Shown here: positions 33,631 to 44,779 of the stretch, in pieces | Numbering within the stretch: the first letter of the stretch is position 1 | How the letters are laid out: each line of letters opens with the position of its first letter | Assembly (NCBI GenBank): GCA_963978905.1 | Contig: OZ022259.1 | Coordinates: 16,714,068 to 16,778,067, forward strand | Direction of reading: 5' to 3' | Length of the DNA: 64,000 nt | Source of the DNA: Trichostrongylus colubriformis | Taxonomy: Eukaryota > Nematoda > Chromadorea > Rhabditida > Trichostrongylidae | Notes under the pieces: model-generated | Told to the model about the DNA's origin: nothing | Database searches by the model: none | What the model saw: only the letters and a program-made list of their open reading frames with translations | Made by a program: the position numbers and the translations under genes

Positions 33631-34142
33631 TTCATGTTTGTGGGAATGTGGGATGTGTACTGTGTATGTGACGGTGGACGCCAGTTGATCTGTCCTATTG
33701 AGGGAATTTTCAAACAAACAAAAAGGTCAACAAATTGATAACAGTCAAAACATGAAGAAGGGTTGCCACTTTGATTTTTCTTTTGTTTTTATATTCCTTC
33801 ATGCGACCGAAAGATTTCCGGTTTAAGGATCTGCCAGTTGCACACATTCAGCGGGCTTTGTAGCGAGCATTGTTGAGATTTTCAGGGTCCTTTAATCCTT
33901 AAACTTCAGAGATTCTCAAGACTGACAGATTTACTGAAGCACCGAGAAGTTCAGTTTAGTGGAGAGTTCAGAGGTGACTACCCAGATGCAAATTCATATA
34001 TGAGGGTGAGGGTTCGTGCAAACCTGCAGTGTAGGGCATCCAAGTAGAAATATTCGAAATAGAAAGGGGAATAAACCACCTGGAATTCTCTGCTGGCTTG
34101 ATGGCCTCTCCGTGGAATGCGGTAGTGGTCACTTTGACGCTG
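33631..34142. other. No gene recognised
   Basis: Short frames only. There is no protein or repeat signal that I can name. Confidence 0.4.
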
Positions 34143-34395
34143 CATTGGATGGGGTGTGTGCAGATATGACAGCGGATCGCGTGGCCGCCCGCGGAGCGGC
34201 GCGGCGGGTGCGAGTGCCAGTGACAGGGAATGGCAGCCTTCAAGCGAGGCAGTGTGACATGAGTGGAAGCGCAGACGTGACGCAGTCACGCTCGGCCGGC
34301 TCCCAAGGGCAATTGATACGGCGGGCCGTACTGGTGGCGCCGCGAGAGAAACGCCGCGAAGCGATTCGCTGTCATATCTGCACACACCCCATTGG
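34143..34395. mobile_element. R5 MITE copy 1
   Basis: The ends pair as ggatggggtgtgtgcagata and ...tatctgcacacacccc. The GC-rich core (ggcagccttcaagcgaggca, gctcccaagggcaattgat, tggtggcgccgcgag) recurs at 34494-34713 and 53930-54220. Confidence 0.7.
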
Positions 34396-34493
34396 ATGAA
34401 CGCCGGCAAACGCTATCCTACATCTAACCTGTGCTGTCTCATTCAACATTTGTGCCGTTCGCTTGATCGAGTCTTCCCGCAGGGTGGGGGTCA

Positions 34494-34713
34494 GAGGTCG
34501 AATTTCCGCGCGGTCGCGCACGACGAGCGGCGCGGCGGGTGCAAGTGCCAGTGGCAGGGCATGGCAGCCTTCAAGCGAGGCAGTGTGGCATGAGTGGAAG
34601 CGCAAACGTGAAGCAGTCGTTCTCGGCCGGGCGACCAAGGGCAATCGATGCGTAGAGTCATACTGGTGGCGCCGCGAGTGCCACGCCGCAAGGCGAAACT
34701 TCGACCTTGTGAC
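34494..34713. mobile_element. R5 MITE copy 2
   Basis: It carries the same core as the neighbour but different short inverted ends (ggtcgaattt...gaaacttcgacc). The long frames on both strands are by-products of its GC content. Confidence 0.65.
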
Positions 34714-34889
34714 ACGCACCCCTCCCCGCATTCCTAATAAATGGCATGCCCCTCCATTGACGATTTTCTGATTCACCTACTCGCTGCTTGTTTCCCAGCT
34801 ATTGGCTATTTTACAGATTTCGGACCTAAGAACAACCCTACATACACATGAGTCTCGCATCATTTGCCCTTATATGGGTGTCACCAACG

Positions 34890-35268
34890 ACCATCTGAAA
34901 GATAATTTTGACCGATTGTGGAATATGAAAGCAGAGATTTTATAGGAACCGTCTAAGAAAAAATGAGATTCTGTCTCACCCATATATTTATGTTGTATTC
35001 GTTTAATAAGGGCCGCATGCCAATATTTCACGCGAAAAAGTGAGAATCCGGCAAAGGCACAGCTCCTCAAAGTGGCGCCCGAGGGAGCGGGGCCCCGCCT
35101 CGTCGTGGTGAAGAGATCACGCAAACAGTCCCACTCATCGTCTCCAACCGCGGCGCACGACGGGAGAGTGCATTTACTCGGAGGCTCGCCTCCTTGACCG
35201 CCACTTGGAGGAGCTGTATCTTTGCCGGAATCTGAATTTCGCATAAAACTTTGCATACGGTTATTAAA
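34890..35268. mobile_element. R6 foldback-related element, diverged copy
   Basis: Blocks such as tcacccatatatttatgttgtattcg and atttcacgcgaaaaa match the neighbouring element 35269-35700, with inverse blocks on the right. It is older and less symmetrical. Confidence 0.6.
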
Positions 35269-35700
35269 GGAATCGTCCACGGAAAATGAGTTTTTGTGTT
35301 ACCCATGTATTTATGTTGTATTTGCCTAATGTTGGATGCAAAATTTCACGCGAAAAAATGTGAATCTGCCTGAGATACAGCACCACAAAGTGCGGTCCCA
35401 GTGGGCGGGGCCTCCGTGTAAAAGCCTCGTATCGCGTCCGTGGTGGTCGGAGACGCCTTGTAGGAACACAAGGTTACGTAAACAGTCCTACTCTCCGTTC
35501 CCAACGGCGGCGGAAGACGGAACGAGGCTCTTACACGTAGGCCCCGCCCACTGGGACCGCACTTTGTGGTGCTGTATCTCAGCCAGATTCACATTTTTTC
35601 GCGTGAAATTTTGCATGAGGCCAACATTAGGCAAATACAACATAAATACATCGGTAACACAAAAACTCATTTTCCGTGGACGATTCCTTTAAGCAAGTAT
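35269..35700. mobile_element. R6 foldback element, about 430 bp
   Basis: The arms start gaatcgtccacggaaaatga and end with the exact inverse. Most of both arms pair, including tttatgttgtatttgcctaa and gtcccagtgggcggggcc. There is no coding capacity. Confidence 0.8.
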
Positions 35701-36398
35701 AACATAAATATGAATATGGGTAATAGAGAAACTCATTTTTCCGTGCACCATCTTTTTATGGTAAGCAGTTCAACAAAGAGAAAGAGAGCAATGAAAGTTC
35801 AAAAATCCAAAAGTGGCACCCCCCTCCTACCAATGTTTTCCGGAGAATATGGTTTTGCACCCTCTGTATCACTGAAGGGGGTGATGCAGACGGCGAGGTG
35901 CCCATCCCAACGGAACACACGGAAACTACGCCCGGTAAAACTTTACGGCGTCTTTTTCGAATCAAGTTTCGCAAATACTCGTCTCATCGAAACTCGCCAT
36001 TTCGATTTCAAAAATACCGAGATCATGCCTTGCCAGTTCTGATTTCTTTAATCGTATGTTTACAACTACAATCCGCGAGAAGGTCTCGGAGAATATCTCA
36101 CTTATTAGCACGAAATCACTTTTATATCTGATTCAGTCATGACTCTGATGGTGACAGCGGGGGGGGGGGGATCAACAACTTACTAGATGTTCCGATCAAT
36201 CCTAGAGGGTGGGCAGTGAGAAGTAACCACAGAATCAGGCGTGAAGTTACGGTCGGTGCCGTCAATCTGCAATTACACCGGAGGTATTTTTGTGTGTCAT
36301 TGTCACTTGTTGTTTTCCCCTCTATCATCGTTTTTCCGCTTTTGTCTTGATTGATTTGATTGATTTACGTCTCTTGCTTAGATTTTCGCATATGCTTC
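35701..36398. other. Upstream region of the leucyl-tRNA synthetase gene
   Basis: It contains a G10 run near 36160. No conserved exon was found. Promoter elements cannot be identified by eye. Confidence 0.4.
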
Positions 36399-36400
36399 AG
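36391..36400 (+). promoter_or_regulatory. Possible trans-splice acceptor of lars-1
   Basis: The sequence tatgcttcag lies 19 bases before the start codon with no upstream coding exon seen, which fits spliced-leader addition in nematodes. This is inference. Confidence 0.4.
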
Positions 36401-36419
36401 GGTTCTAAACGGCTAAAGG

Positions 36420-39400
36420 ATGGCCGGTGCCGGGAAAGAGCGGAAAAAGGTCGCACTGCTTCTCGAGAAGGAAGCAGAGATACAAAAATTATGGGAAGAA
36501 AGCAAGGCCTTTGAAGCGGACGCCGATAATAAGTACGTTGTTTTACAGGTTACGTTTTTTCTTCTCTATTATAGGTGTTTTTCTAGAGATACGCCAAAAT
36601 ATCTTACAACCTTCCCTTATCCGTACATGAATGGCCGCCTTCATTTGGGTCACACTTTCACTGTTTCTAAATGCGAGGTAACAGCTGCCTTCCTTTCGTA
36701 CTGTCCTCACAATGAAATGCATTTTCAGAGCAAAGTTTCCTTTTCATTCCTCTGTGGTTCACAATGTGTTTCAGTTTGCTGTTGGATATCAACGATTAAT
36801 AGGTAAAAGATGTCTGTTTCCCTTTGGCTTTCACTGTACTGGAATGCCCATAAAAGCTTGTGCTGATAAGCTAAAGCGTGAGATGGAAGACTTCGGATAT
36901 CCTCCACGGTAAGTCTCATTCTTTGGAAATGAGTGCATCATCGGCTGCAAATTTGCCACTTTCCGCTTGATTCTGTTGTGAACGCTGGTGAAAAGAATTG
37001 ATATTGATACCTTATGTTTTCATGGATTAGTCAAACTTGAGAGTAGTAGGTTCCACTGCGCACCTATAAAACCGAAAAACAGCAACGGTGACTTCAGGTG
37101 AAGAGGAAGATGTCAAAAAGCTGTGTGCCGTTAGCCCTTTCTAAGAAAGAGTGCATTGTGGGATCTTGGAATTTTGAAAACATTCCGTTTTTTTTTTCAT
37201 GATGTCCTGCACATGTGACCATTTGCTGCTCATGCTGACCTGATGTGAAACTTCAGATTTCCGCTCGAAGAAGAAGATTCTCCAATTGAAGAGATATCCT
37301 CTCTCGATGAAATAACCAAGGATAAGAGCAAAGGGAAGAAGGTCAGTGATTTTAGGACACTTTCATGAACCTTTATATTTTATGCAAAATTTCCAGTCAC
37401 GAGTTGTTCAACAATTATTGCTGAAACTAGCCAATACAGCTCTAATTCTAAACAGCCGTGAGATATTTGAAGAGCTCATTTTCAGAGTAAACTTGTGGCG
37501 AAAACCGGTTCATCAAAGTACCAGTGGCAGATAATGCAGTCTTTGGGACTTACAGATGAAGAGATCAAAAAATTTGCAAACACCGATTATTGGTTAGATT
37601 ATTTTCCTCCGTACTGCATCTCCGATTTGAAGAAAATGGGTTTAAAGGTAGTTCTTCGACTGTTTGTCATAGTTTGTCGAATTTTGAGAAGGGGATTTTA
37701 TAGGTTGATTGGCGCCGTTCTTTTATCACAACAGACGTGAATCCGTACTATGATTCCTTCGTTCAATGGCAGTTCCGTAAGCTGCGTGCCGCGAATAAAA
37801 TCGAGTTTGGCAAAAGGTACTAGCTTGTTATGAAAATGGAGGGATTTGATTGAAGTTTATATATCGTCGAATGCTGCTACGTTTTGTTGTTCACGCTACT
37901 TTTTCGCCTTACTTCTTCACTTCTTATTTAGATACACCATATACTCTCCAAAGGATGGTCAGCCTTGCATGGATCATGATCGGTCTAGTGGGGAAGGGGT
38001 TGGTCCACAAGAGTATACACTGGTACAGCTCAAGGTAATAATATATGTATATCGTCTCAGTTAGATTGCAGGATGAATATTTAATGTCGAACTAATCAAA
38101 TAACAACTTATGAAGTGGCAGAGGGACGTTATTTAGTTATTTACACCATGTTTGTCGATGAAAAATTCACAACCATCGGGCCCTCTTTGTTGCGAGTGGC
38201 TACAACCATGATTTTTCAGATACTGGACCCAAAGCCACCTGCAATCGCTCATATAACATTACCAGTGTATTTGGTGGCTGCCACGCTGAGGCCAGAGACA
38301 ATGTATGGTCAGACTAATTGTTATCTCCATCCTGATATCCAGTATTCTGTGTTCTACGCAGGTGAAAAGGAGGACATGGTCTTTGTGGCCACTGCAAGGT
38401 ATGTCCGATTGCGTTTTGAGTCCACTTAACTGTTACTGCTCGAAAAGAGTGACGTTTGTGGAGTTTTGAATTCGTTAACATTACAAATCTTTACACTTTA
38501 GAGCAGCAAGGAATATGTCATATCAAGGTCTTACTGCTATGAATGGCGTAGTCCGGTTCGTTGATGGGCTTGAGAAGGTTTGTACGATTTTCAAGTGCTC
38601 ATCTGAATCCTCAGCTTGTGCTTTGTAGATCCCGGGAAGTAAGCTTCTTGGTGCTGCGCTGTCGGCTCCGCTGGCGACCTATTCGAAAATCTACGCGCTC
38701 CCCATGCTCACTATCAAGGATGACAAAGGTTCAGAATTTAGATTGAAATTTTAATTTTTGTATAGACTCACCTTGAAATCATTAATGGTTGTTCAATCCA
38801 TTCTAAATCTCTGCTAGATTCTCTTTTTGAGGATGGCTCATGCTTCACAGGTTCGTCAGCTTTTATATCTTAGGTACCGGAGCAGTAACATCGGTGCCAT
38901 CAGATTCTCCAGATGATTTCGCAGCGTTGACGGATTTGAAGAAGAAAAAGCCACTGCGTGAGAAGTACGGTATAACGGATGAGATGGTGCTTCCTTTTGA
39001 ACCAGTGAGTGTTGGTGGATGCATTCAGAGGATTCTGGGTTGCTTTTGGCGAATGCTCGTTTTTTTTTTTTGATAGGTACCAATCATCGAAATTGAAGGA
39101 CTTGGCAGCCTTGCAGCTGCTGAAATGTGCCATCGTTTGAAGATTGAGTCTCAAAATGAAAAGGATAAGCTCGAAGAAGCGAAAAAAGAAGTCTATCTCA
39201 AAGGATTTTACGACGGCGTATGTATTTATTTTGTAAGCTGTCATTTGTTTACATCGTTTTGCTGCATTTTAGGTCATGTTAGTTGGGAAGTATGCATCTC
39301 AAAAGACTGCAGATGTGAAGAAACTTATTCAAGCAGATCTCATTCAAGAAGGACTTGCCAGAAAGTAAGATTATGCATCACAATAGTTGTAATGATGTTA

Positions 39401-42400
39401 GCTGAACCGCAGATTTTTAGTGATAAGTGGCGTTCGGAGTAGTGTTGCTAATTTTTGAAAGAGCTGTCCTCATTTTCTCATTTGTATCCGAGAACAACGT
39501 GAAGAAAAAATTCCCACTTTTCAACAGCCAATGTTTGAGCTACTTGTAGGTATGTGGAGCCGGAGAAGAAGGTCATTAGTCGAAGCGGAGATGAATGTGT
39601 CGTGGCGTTGTGTGACCAATGGTAAACATTTACAATCATCGCGTAAATGATAACATTGTCCATCAGTGCTGGTTATAACCTTCACTTATTAACACCAATT
39701 TGATGAAATTGCGTTCAGGAGATCATATTCGTTCTCTACTTCTTCACATTATCTTACTTAGGTATCTGAATTACGGAGACTCAGAATGGAAAGAAAAAAC
39801 CAGAAAAGCGCTTGCTCAGCTGAACACCTACAGCGATGAGGTTGGTCTGCCTTTCCAAATTGAGCTCTTTTTAGTTATCAAATGTTTCGTTTACATATCG
39901 ACAAAAATCGGTGATCGATAAGTAGGTTATCTGTGACTCAATATTTCTTGTGCAGGTTGATCCACCTAGATAGCAAGTACGAAATGACAAAGCTTTTTAC
40001 CAGTGAAAGAGGGGTGTGAGGACGGAGTGAAAATGATAACAACGACTAGAAGGTTAAATAAGAGATTAATAAGGAGATAAAGCAAAAAACGTCGTTACTT
40101 TGTCCAAAATATTACATCCTTCTTGTTTCAGTCCTTATTGCATAGTCAGTAATGAATATTACAGGTTCGCCGTAATTTTGAGGCGACGATAGAGTGGCTA
40201 CACGAGCATGCCTGCTCAAGGAGCTACGGACTTGGTGAGTTTGTTCTGTAATTTCTCCAAGTTTAACTGATCCAATGCTAATATCCGAAGAATATTGCCA
40301 GAAGCACTCTATATTTAGGAACAAAACTTCCTTGGGATCCTCAATACCTGATAGAGTCCCTATCTGATTCTACTATCTACAATGCTTACTATACGGTGGC
40401 TCATCTGTTACAACAAGGTGCACTTGACGGAAGCGTTGTAGGACCGGCAGGAATAAGGTATTTCCACTTTATTTCCTGCAATGGTTTGTTGTCCTAGCCT
40501 TTCTGGATCGACTGTTAGCTCTTTCCATCTATGTGATCTTTTCTTATGCTTGTTCTTTAGAGCTGATCAAATGACTGATGCTGTTTGGGACTACATTTTC
40601 CTAGGACATGTTTACGATTCTGCTATAATGCCCGTACCTGAAGACAAACTTATCGCTCTTCGTAAGGAGTTTTCATATTGGTTAGTGAGCTAATAGTTCT
40701 CTGTAGTATGATTTATTCTGAATTGCAAGTTAACGGATAAATTACCTCTTTTCTCCTTCATCATGCTCTAACAGATAACTGCTCCGAACGATAATTCTGT
40801 TCCAGGTATCCTATAGATATGCGTGTTTCTGGAAAAGATCTTGTCCAGAATCACCTCACTTACCTTTTGTACAATCACGTTGCAATATGGCCGGATAAGC
40901 CAGAATTGTGGCCAAAGAGTATCCGAGCCAATGGGCACCTTCTGTTAAACAATGAGAAGGTATGTTCTATTAGTCTTGAGGTTTTTTGTGAAAATAGTTG
41001 GAAGAACTTCTCACAAAAATAGACTCTTTTAGATGTCCAAGAACACAGGCAACTTCATGACCCTAATCGATGGCATTGAAACATTTTCTGCGGATGGAAT
41101 GCGTTTTTCGCTAGCGGTTGGACTGATAACCTATTCTTCAGTGGATCTCAGGACGACCTAATTAGTAGTATCAAGTTTATAAATTTCTCTCAGGATGCTG
41201 GTGATGCAGTTGAAGACGCCAATTTCATGTTTAGTATGGCAGATGCCGCCATTCTGCGACTTTATAATTTAATTGATTGGGTCAAGGATATGGTAGGTGT
41301 ACCTGTTCATGAAATGCTCAAAATGTTTGCATTGCATATTGCTTGTAGGTTGCGCTACGTGAACAGAATGGTCTACGAAGGGATGACGGTAGCAGTTTTG
41401 CTGATAGAGTGTTTGCCAACGAAATGAATAAGAACATACGAATATGTGCGCAGCACTATGAAGCCACATTATTCAAAGAGGCGTTGAAATATGGATTCTT
41501 CGAGTATCAGGTATGCCAGATCACTGCATAAGGCTTCTTTCTGATTCTACCTCGTCCGATTCTTTACTTTGTGGCTTATCTTCTAAACTCTTAAACTCTT
41601 CGGTCGTTTTTAGGCTCTACGTGACATGTATCGTGAGATATGTGGAGGGCAGGATGGAGCAATGAATGAAGCATTAGTATTCCGATTCATTGAAACACAA
41701 GCACTAATCCTTTCACCTATCTGTCCTCATATTGGGGAACATATTTGGCAGATTCTGAAGAAGGTAGGTTATAAGCTTCAAAGACAGCGGAAGGGGTAAG
41801 TTTGACTGATTTTGGAATATGAAAGTAGAGGTGCTCAGCAATGTAACAGTAGAGAAAGAACAAAAAATGGCGAAACAAGAAATAGGGACCTGAAACCCCA
41901 CTTTCCTTCTCATCTGTGCCACTAGTCGGCGTTAGATTGCAGGCAGATGAGGAGCTGAACCAGTCGGTCGCGAACGTTATCCCGCCCCCGCCGACAACTC
42001 GCCCGGCTTATGAACTGAGAACGATACGCCCTGCTGCGCAATCGTGATAAGACCCCAAGCCACACTTTTTCAATGCTAGGTTCGCTACACATTTCTTCTG
42101 GGAGGTGGACGATTTGTTTCCGGGAACATGTATTCCAGTTCTCGGTTTCTCTTTATCCCTCCTGGTGCCTTCGAAGGTCAATCTGTATGGTGAAATGATG
42201 TGATTATTTAGGATGAACTCATTGTGAATGCGAAGTGGCCGGATACTGCTGAGGTAGATGAAACTCTCTGCAAGGTTGGTCTTTCGCACTCATTGGTGTT
42301 GCTATTTTCGGTTTTGAAGCAAATGTTGTTTCATAGGCGGCCGAGTTCATGCGAGAGGCAATGGCTGATTTCCGAGCACGCGTCAAAAATTCGATGAGTG

Positions 42401-44168
42401 CAAAAAGAAAGAATGCTTTCACTTCTCCTCCATTGGAAGCCGTCATCTATGTAGCAAAGGAGTTCCCCACATGGCAGAGAACAGTTCTGCAGTACCTGGA
42501 AAAACAAGCTAAGGTAGACCTTACGGGACTGGAGAGATTATGTTCTTCTCCTCTTAGTGCAACTTCATTATATTTTGATCTATATATTGGAACTGTGTTC
42601 TCAGGAAAATAACGGAACTCTGCCAGATAATAAGACCATCTCTCAAGTGTTGGGTAAAGAAGAATCGTTGAAAAAATTCGCTAAGAAGACTATGCCATTT
42701 GTGCAAATGGTGAAGGAACAGTATGAGCAAAAGGGAATGAATGCTCTAGCGTCAGCGTGCGAGTTTGACCAGGTAAAATATTGCCATGTTATATTGCTGC
42801 GAACAATTGTTTGTTCCTGAAATTGTTTATGGGATTCAGGCTGCAATATTGCTCGAAAATCGGGAGTACATTGAAAATTCGTTGGAACTTGACAGGTTTT
42901 TCATTAAATATACTGACGAACCTGATGTGGACTCGGCAATTGCTGAAACTGTCGTACCAGGAGCGCCATTGATGCATTTCTTGCCACTGAAGGTGAACAT
43001 TCTATAATGTCTTTTTTTCTATCAGTCGTTATTTTCTCTATAGTTCTATCGTGGAAGGAAGTGCCGAGTGACCAGTGTCGAAGTTCATGTTGGTCGTATT
43101 TCAACGATTTTCAGGAGAGTGTTATCTTGACCGCTCGTAACGTTCACATCGCGAATGCTCTCTTCGATGTTGATGTTCCAATTGTCGATGGTGATTCAGT
43201 GTTCGTTGTAGCACGTAAATTACGTCGACTAAACAAATCTATAAAACGTAAGTGTTCAGTTTTCGAAGATCCTATCCAGCTCAAATGAATGTGCGTTATG
43301 TACTCACGAATGAGAAGTAATAACACCAATCCGATAAAGACGGCTTTCGGTGAGCAGGTATTTAAAGGGCTGATGTCAGACTCCGTGATTCTGTGATTTT
43401 GCTCCGTGATCGCCATCACATATCACAATCACGTGCAAGTGCGCAGATGCACAGAATCGTGAACTCTACCATCAGCATAAGAAGCGAATTTCGCTCTCCT
43501 AGAAAGTTTTGCTTGCTGAAGCTTCGTACTGGTTCAGTTAACAGTATTCTCACTAAACTGATTTGCTGGATCTTTGAACAAACTTCTCCATTTGTCTACT
43601 GCCTCCAGTAGATTGAGGGAGGACTTTGTTCGAGTATTCCTCGGCTTCATTTTTACTGATGTTCTATCAATGATGCGAAGATGACATGCAAAAAAAAATT
43701 TTCCACGAAGCTCATTTGGCAAAAATGTCATGGTTTGAACTAAGATGCTGCTGCAGTGCACGCACTACGCACCTGTCTCCTAACCCGTCAACAAAGAGTG
43801 CCTGCGGTAACAATACCCACTTCCGAGCGTTATTTGCATCTTTTTTGAGATTTCATTCAATGACGTGAACCAAAATCGAAGCTCAATCGTTTTCAGCACG
43901 ATTTACGGTTACCCTGTGGCGGTATCGAGATGCAGCAGGAGGTGATCGCAAATTGATAAGTAATGCTAATCCATTATCTATTAATGAACAGCTTCAAGAC
44001 AATGGTGAGTAGTATTCACAGATGGACAGAAGAGTTTTCTCCAGTAGTGAATGGTATTTTTCATGTTTAGATATATTTAATGTTGATTATGAAAACAAGT
44101 TGGTGTACATCAAGAGCAATGGATCCACGTATCCTGTCGGGGGAACCATCGTTTATGTGGCGCAATAG
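36420..44168 (+). CDS. lars-1: Cytosolic leucyl-tRNA synthetase (lars-1), 30 exons
   Basis: It charges tRNA-Leu with leucine in the cytosol. My model joins 30 exons (first 36420-36532, last 44071-44168) to 1182 aa; the human enzyme has about 1176. Visible are the class I HIGH-type motif in [15 protein letters not shown] (exon 2), [18 protein letters not shown], the editing (CP1) domain with [17 protein letters not shown] and [18 protein letters not shown], the signature KMSKN (exon 20, 41033), and the anticodon-binding and C-terminal extensions. Other exons include 36775-36908, 37486-37647, 38220-38398, 38874-39004, 40319-40457, 40806-40959, 41349-41510, 42337-42513, 42840-42992 and 43897-44004. 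All phases agree and no stop or shift was found. Exon 2 can start at 36575 or 36587. The intron at 41764-42211 contains an R2 repeat. Confidence 0.95.
41795..42180. repeat. R2 interspersed repeat, copy 3
   Basis: It lies inside the 448-bp lars-1 intron. It shares gaaagtagaggtgctcagca, agattgcaggcagatgag and the tail ctggtgccttcgaagg with the copies at 5488 and 31300. Confidence 0.7.
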
Positions 44169-44779
44169 TCGGTTCGGAGAAGTGTCTTCTCGAGATATTC
44201 TCGCGTTTTTCACGTATGCACGTTTCACGGAATCCTTAGTTGCTGTTATCGTCGGAGCTTACTTCAAACCCCCAGTTGTTGAATTTGTAGGTGCAAAAGA
44301 TTTCTGGAATTTTCATCGCGGTTTTGGTACATCCTTTGTTACTTAGGATTGTTCCAGGTCTTCCTGTTATAGGGATTCCAGCCTCGTCTGCTGTATTTTT
44401 GTTACTGTTAAATTTTATTTCGTTTGCCGGATGGTTCTATGTTTGGTTGTTGTCATGGTTTTGAAAGAAAGAGAATTCAGTGGAAGTTTTTGGGAAACCT
44501 GTTGTTGTTAGTCTTTGAAACGTTGAATTTGTGCGTTGCAATATCTCAGCTATATATGGACCCAAAGTTGTGACAGAAATGAATGTTTCAGCTTCATATT
44601 CCAGATTTCACCTTGTTACTAAGTGCAAAGTTTCAAATCAGTGCAAGTCACTAAGATGATAGGTCGTTGCTGCCACGAAATATTTGGATTAGGATATTGA
44701 AGGCAGTGAGTTCATTTCAAGCAGGCTGAGTGTTGGTACTGCCTTCTTTTGTAAGATTGTATTGTAGCTACCTGACGCC
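44169..44779. other. Spacer between lars-1 and the carrier gene
   Basis: It probably holds the lars-1 3' UTR and the start region of the next gene. A tattgtag acceptor-like site lies about 12 bases before the next ATG. No further gene is seen. Confidence 0.45.

Noticed and set aside
34016..34776. Several long GC-rich frames on both strands
   Set aside because: They all lie within the two R5 MITEs and mirror each other across strands, as expected from inverted repeats.
36420..36806. lars-1 as an unspliced 128-codon protein
   Set aside because: The frame is open by chance through introns 1 and 2. The protein family continues in exon 3 (36775), which requires splicing.
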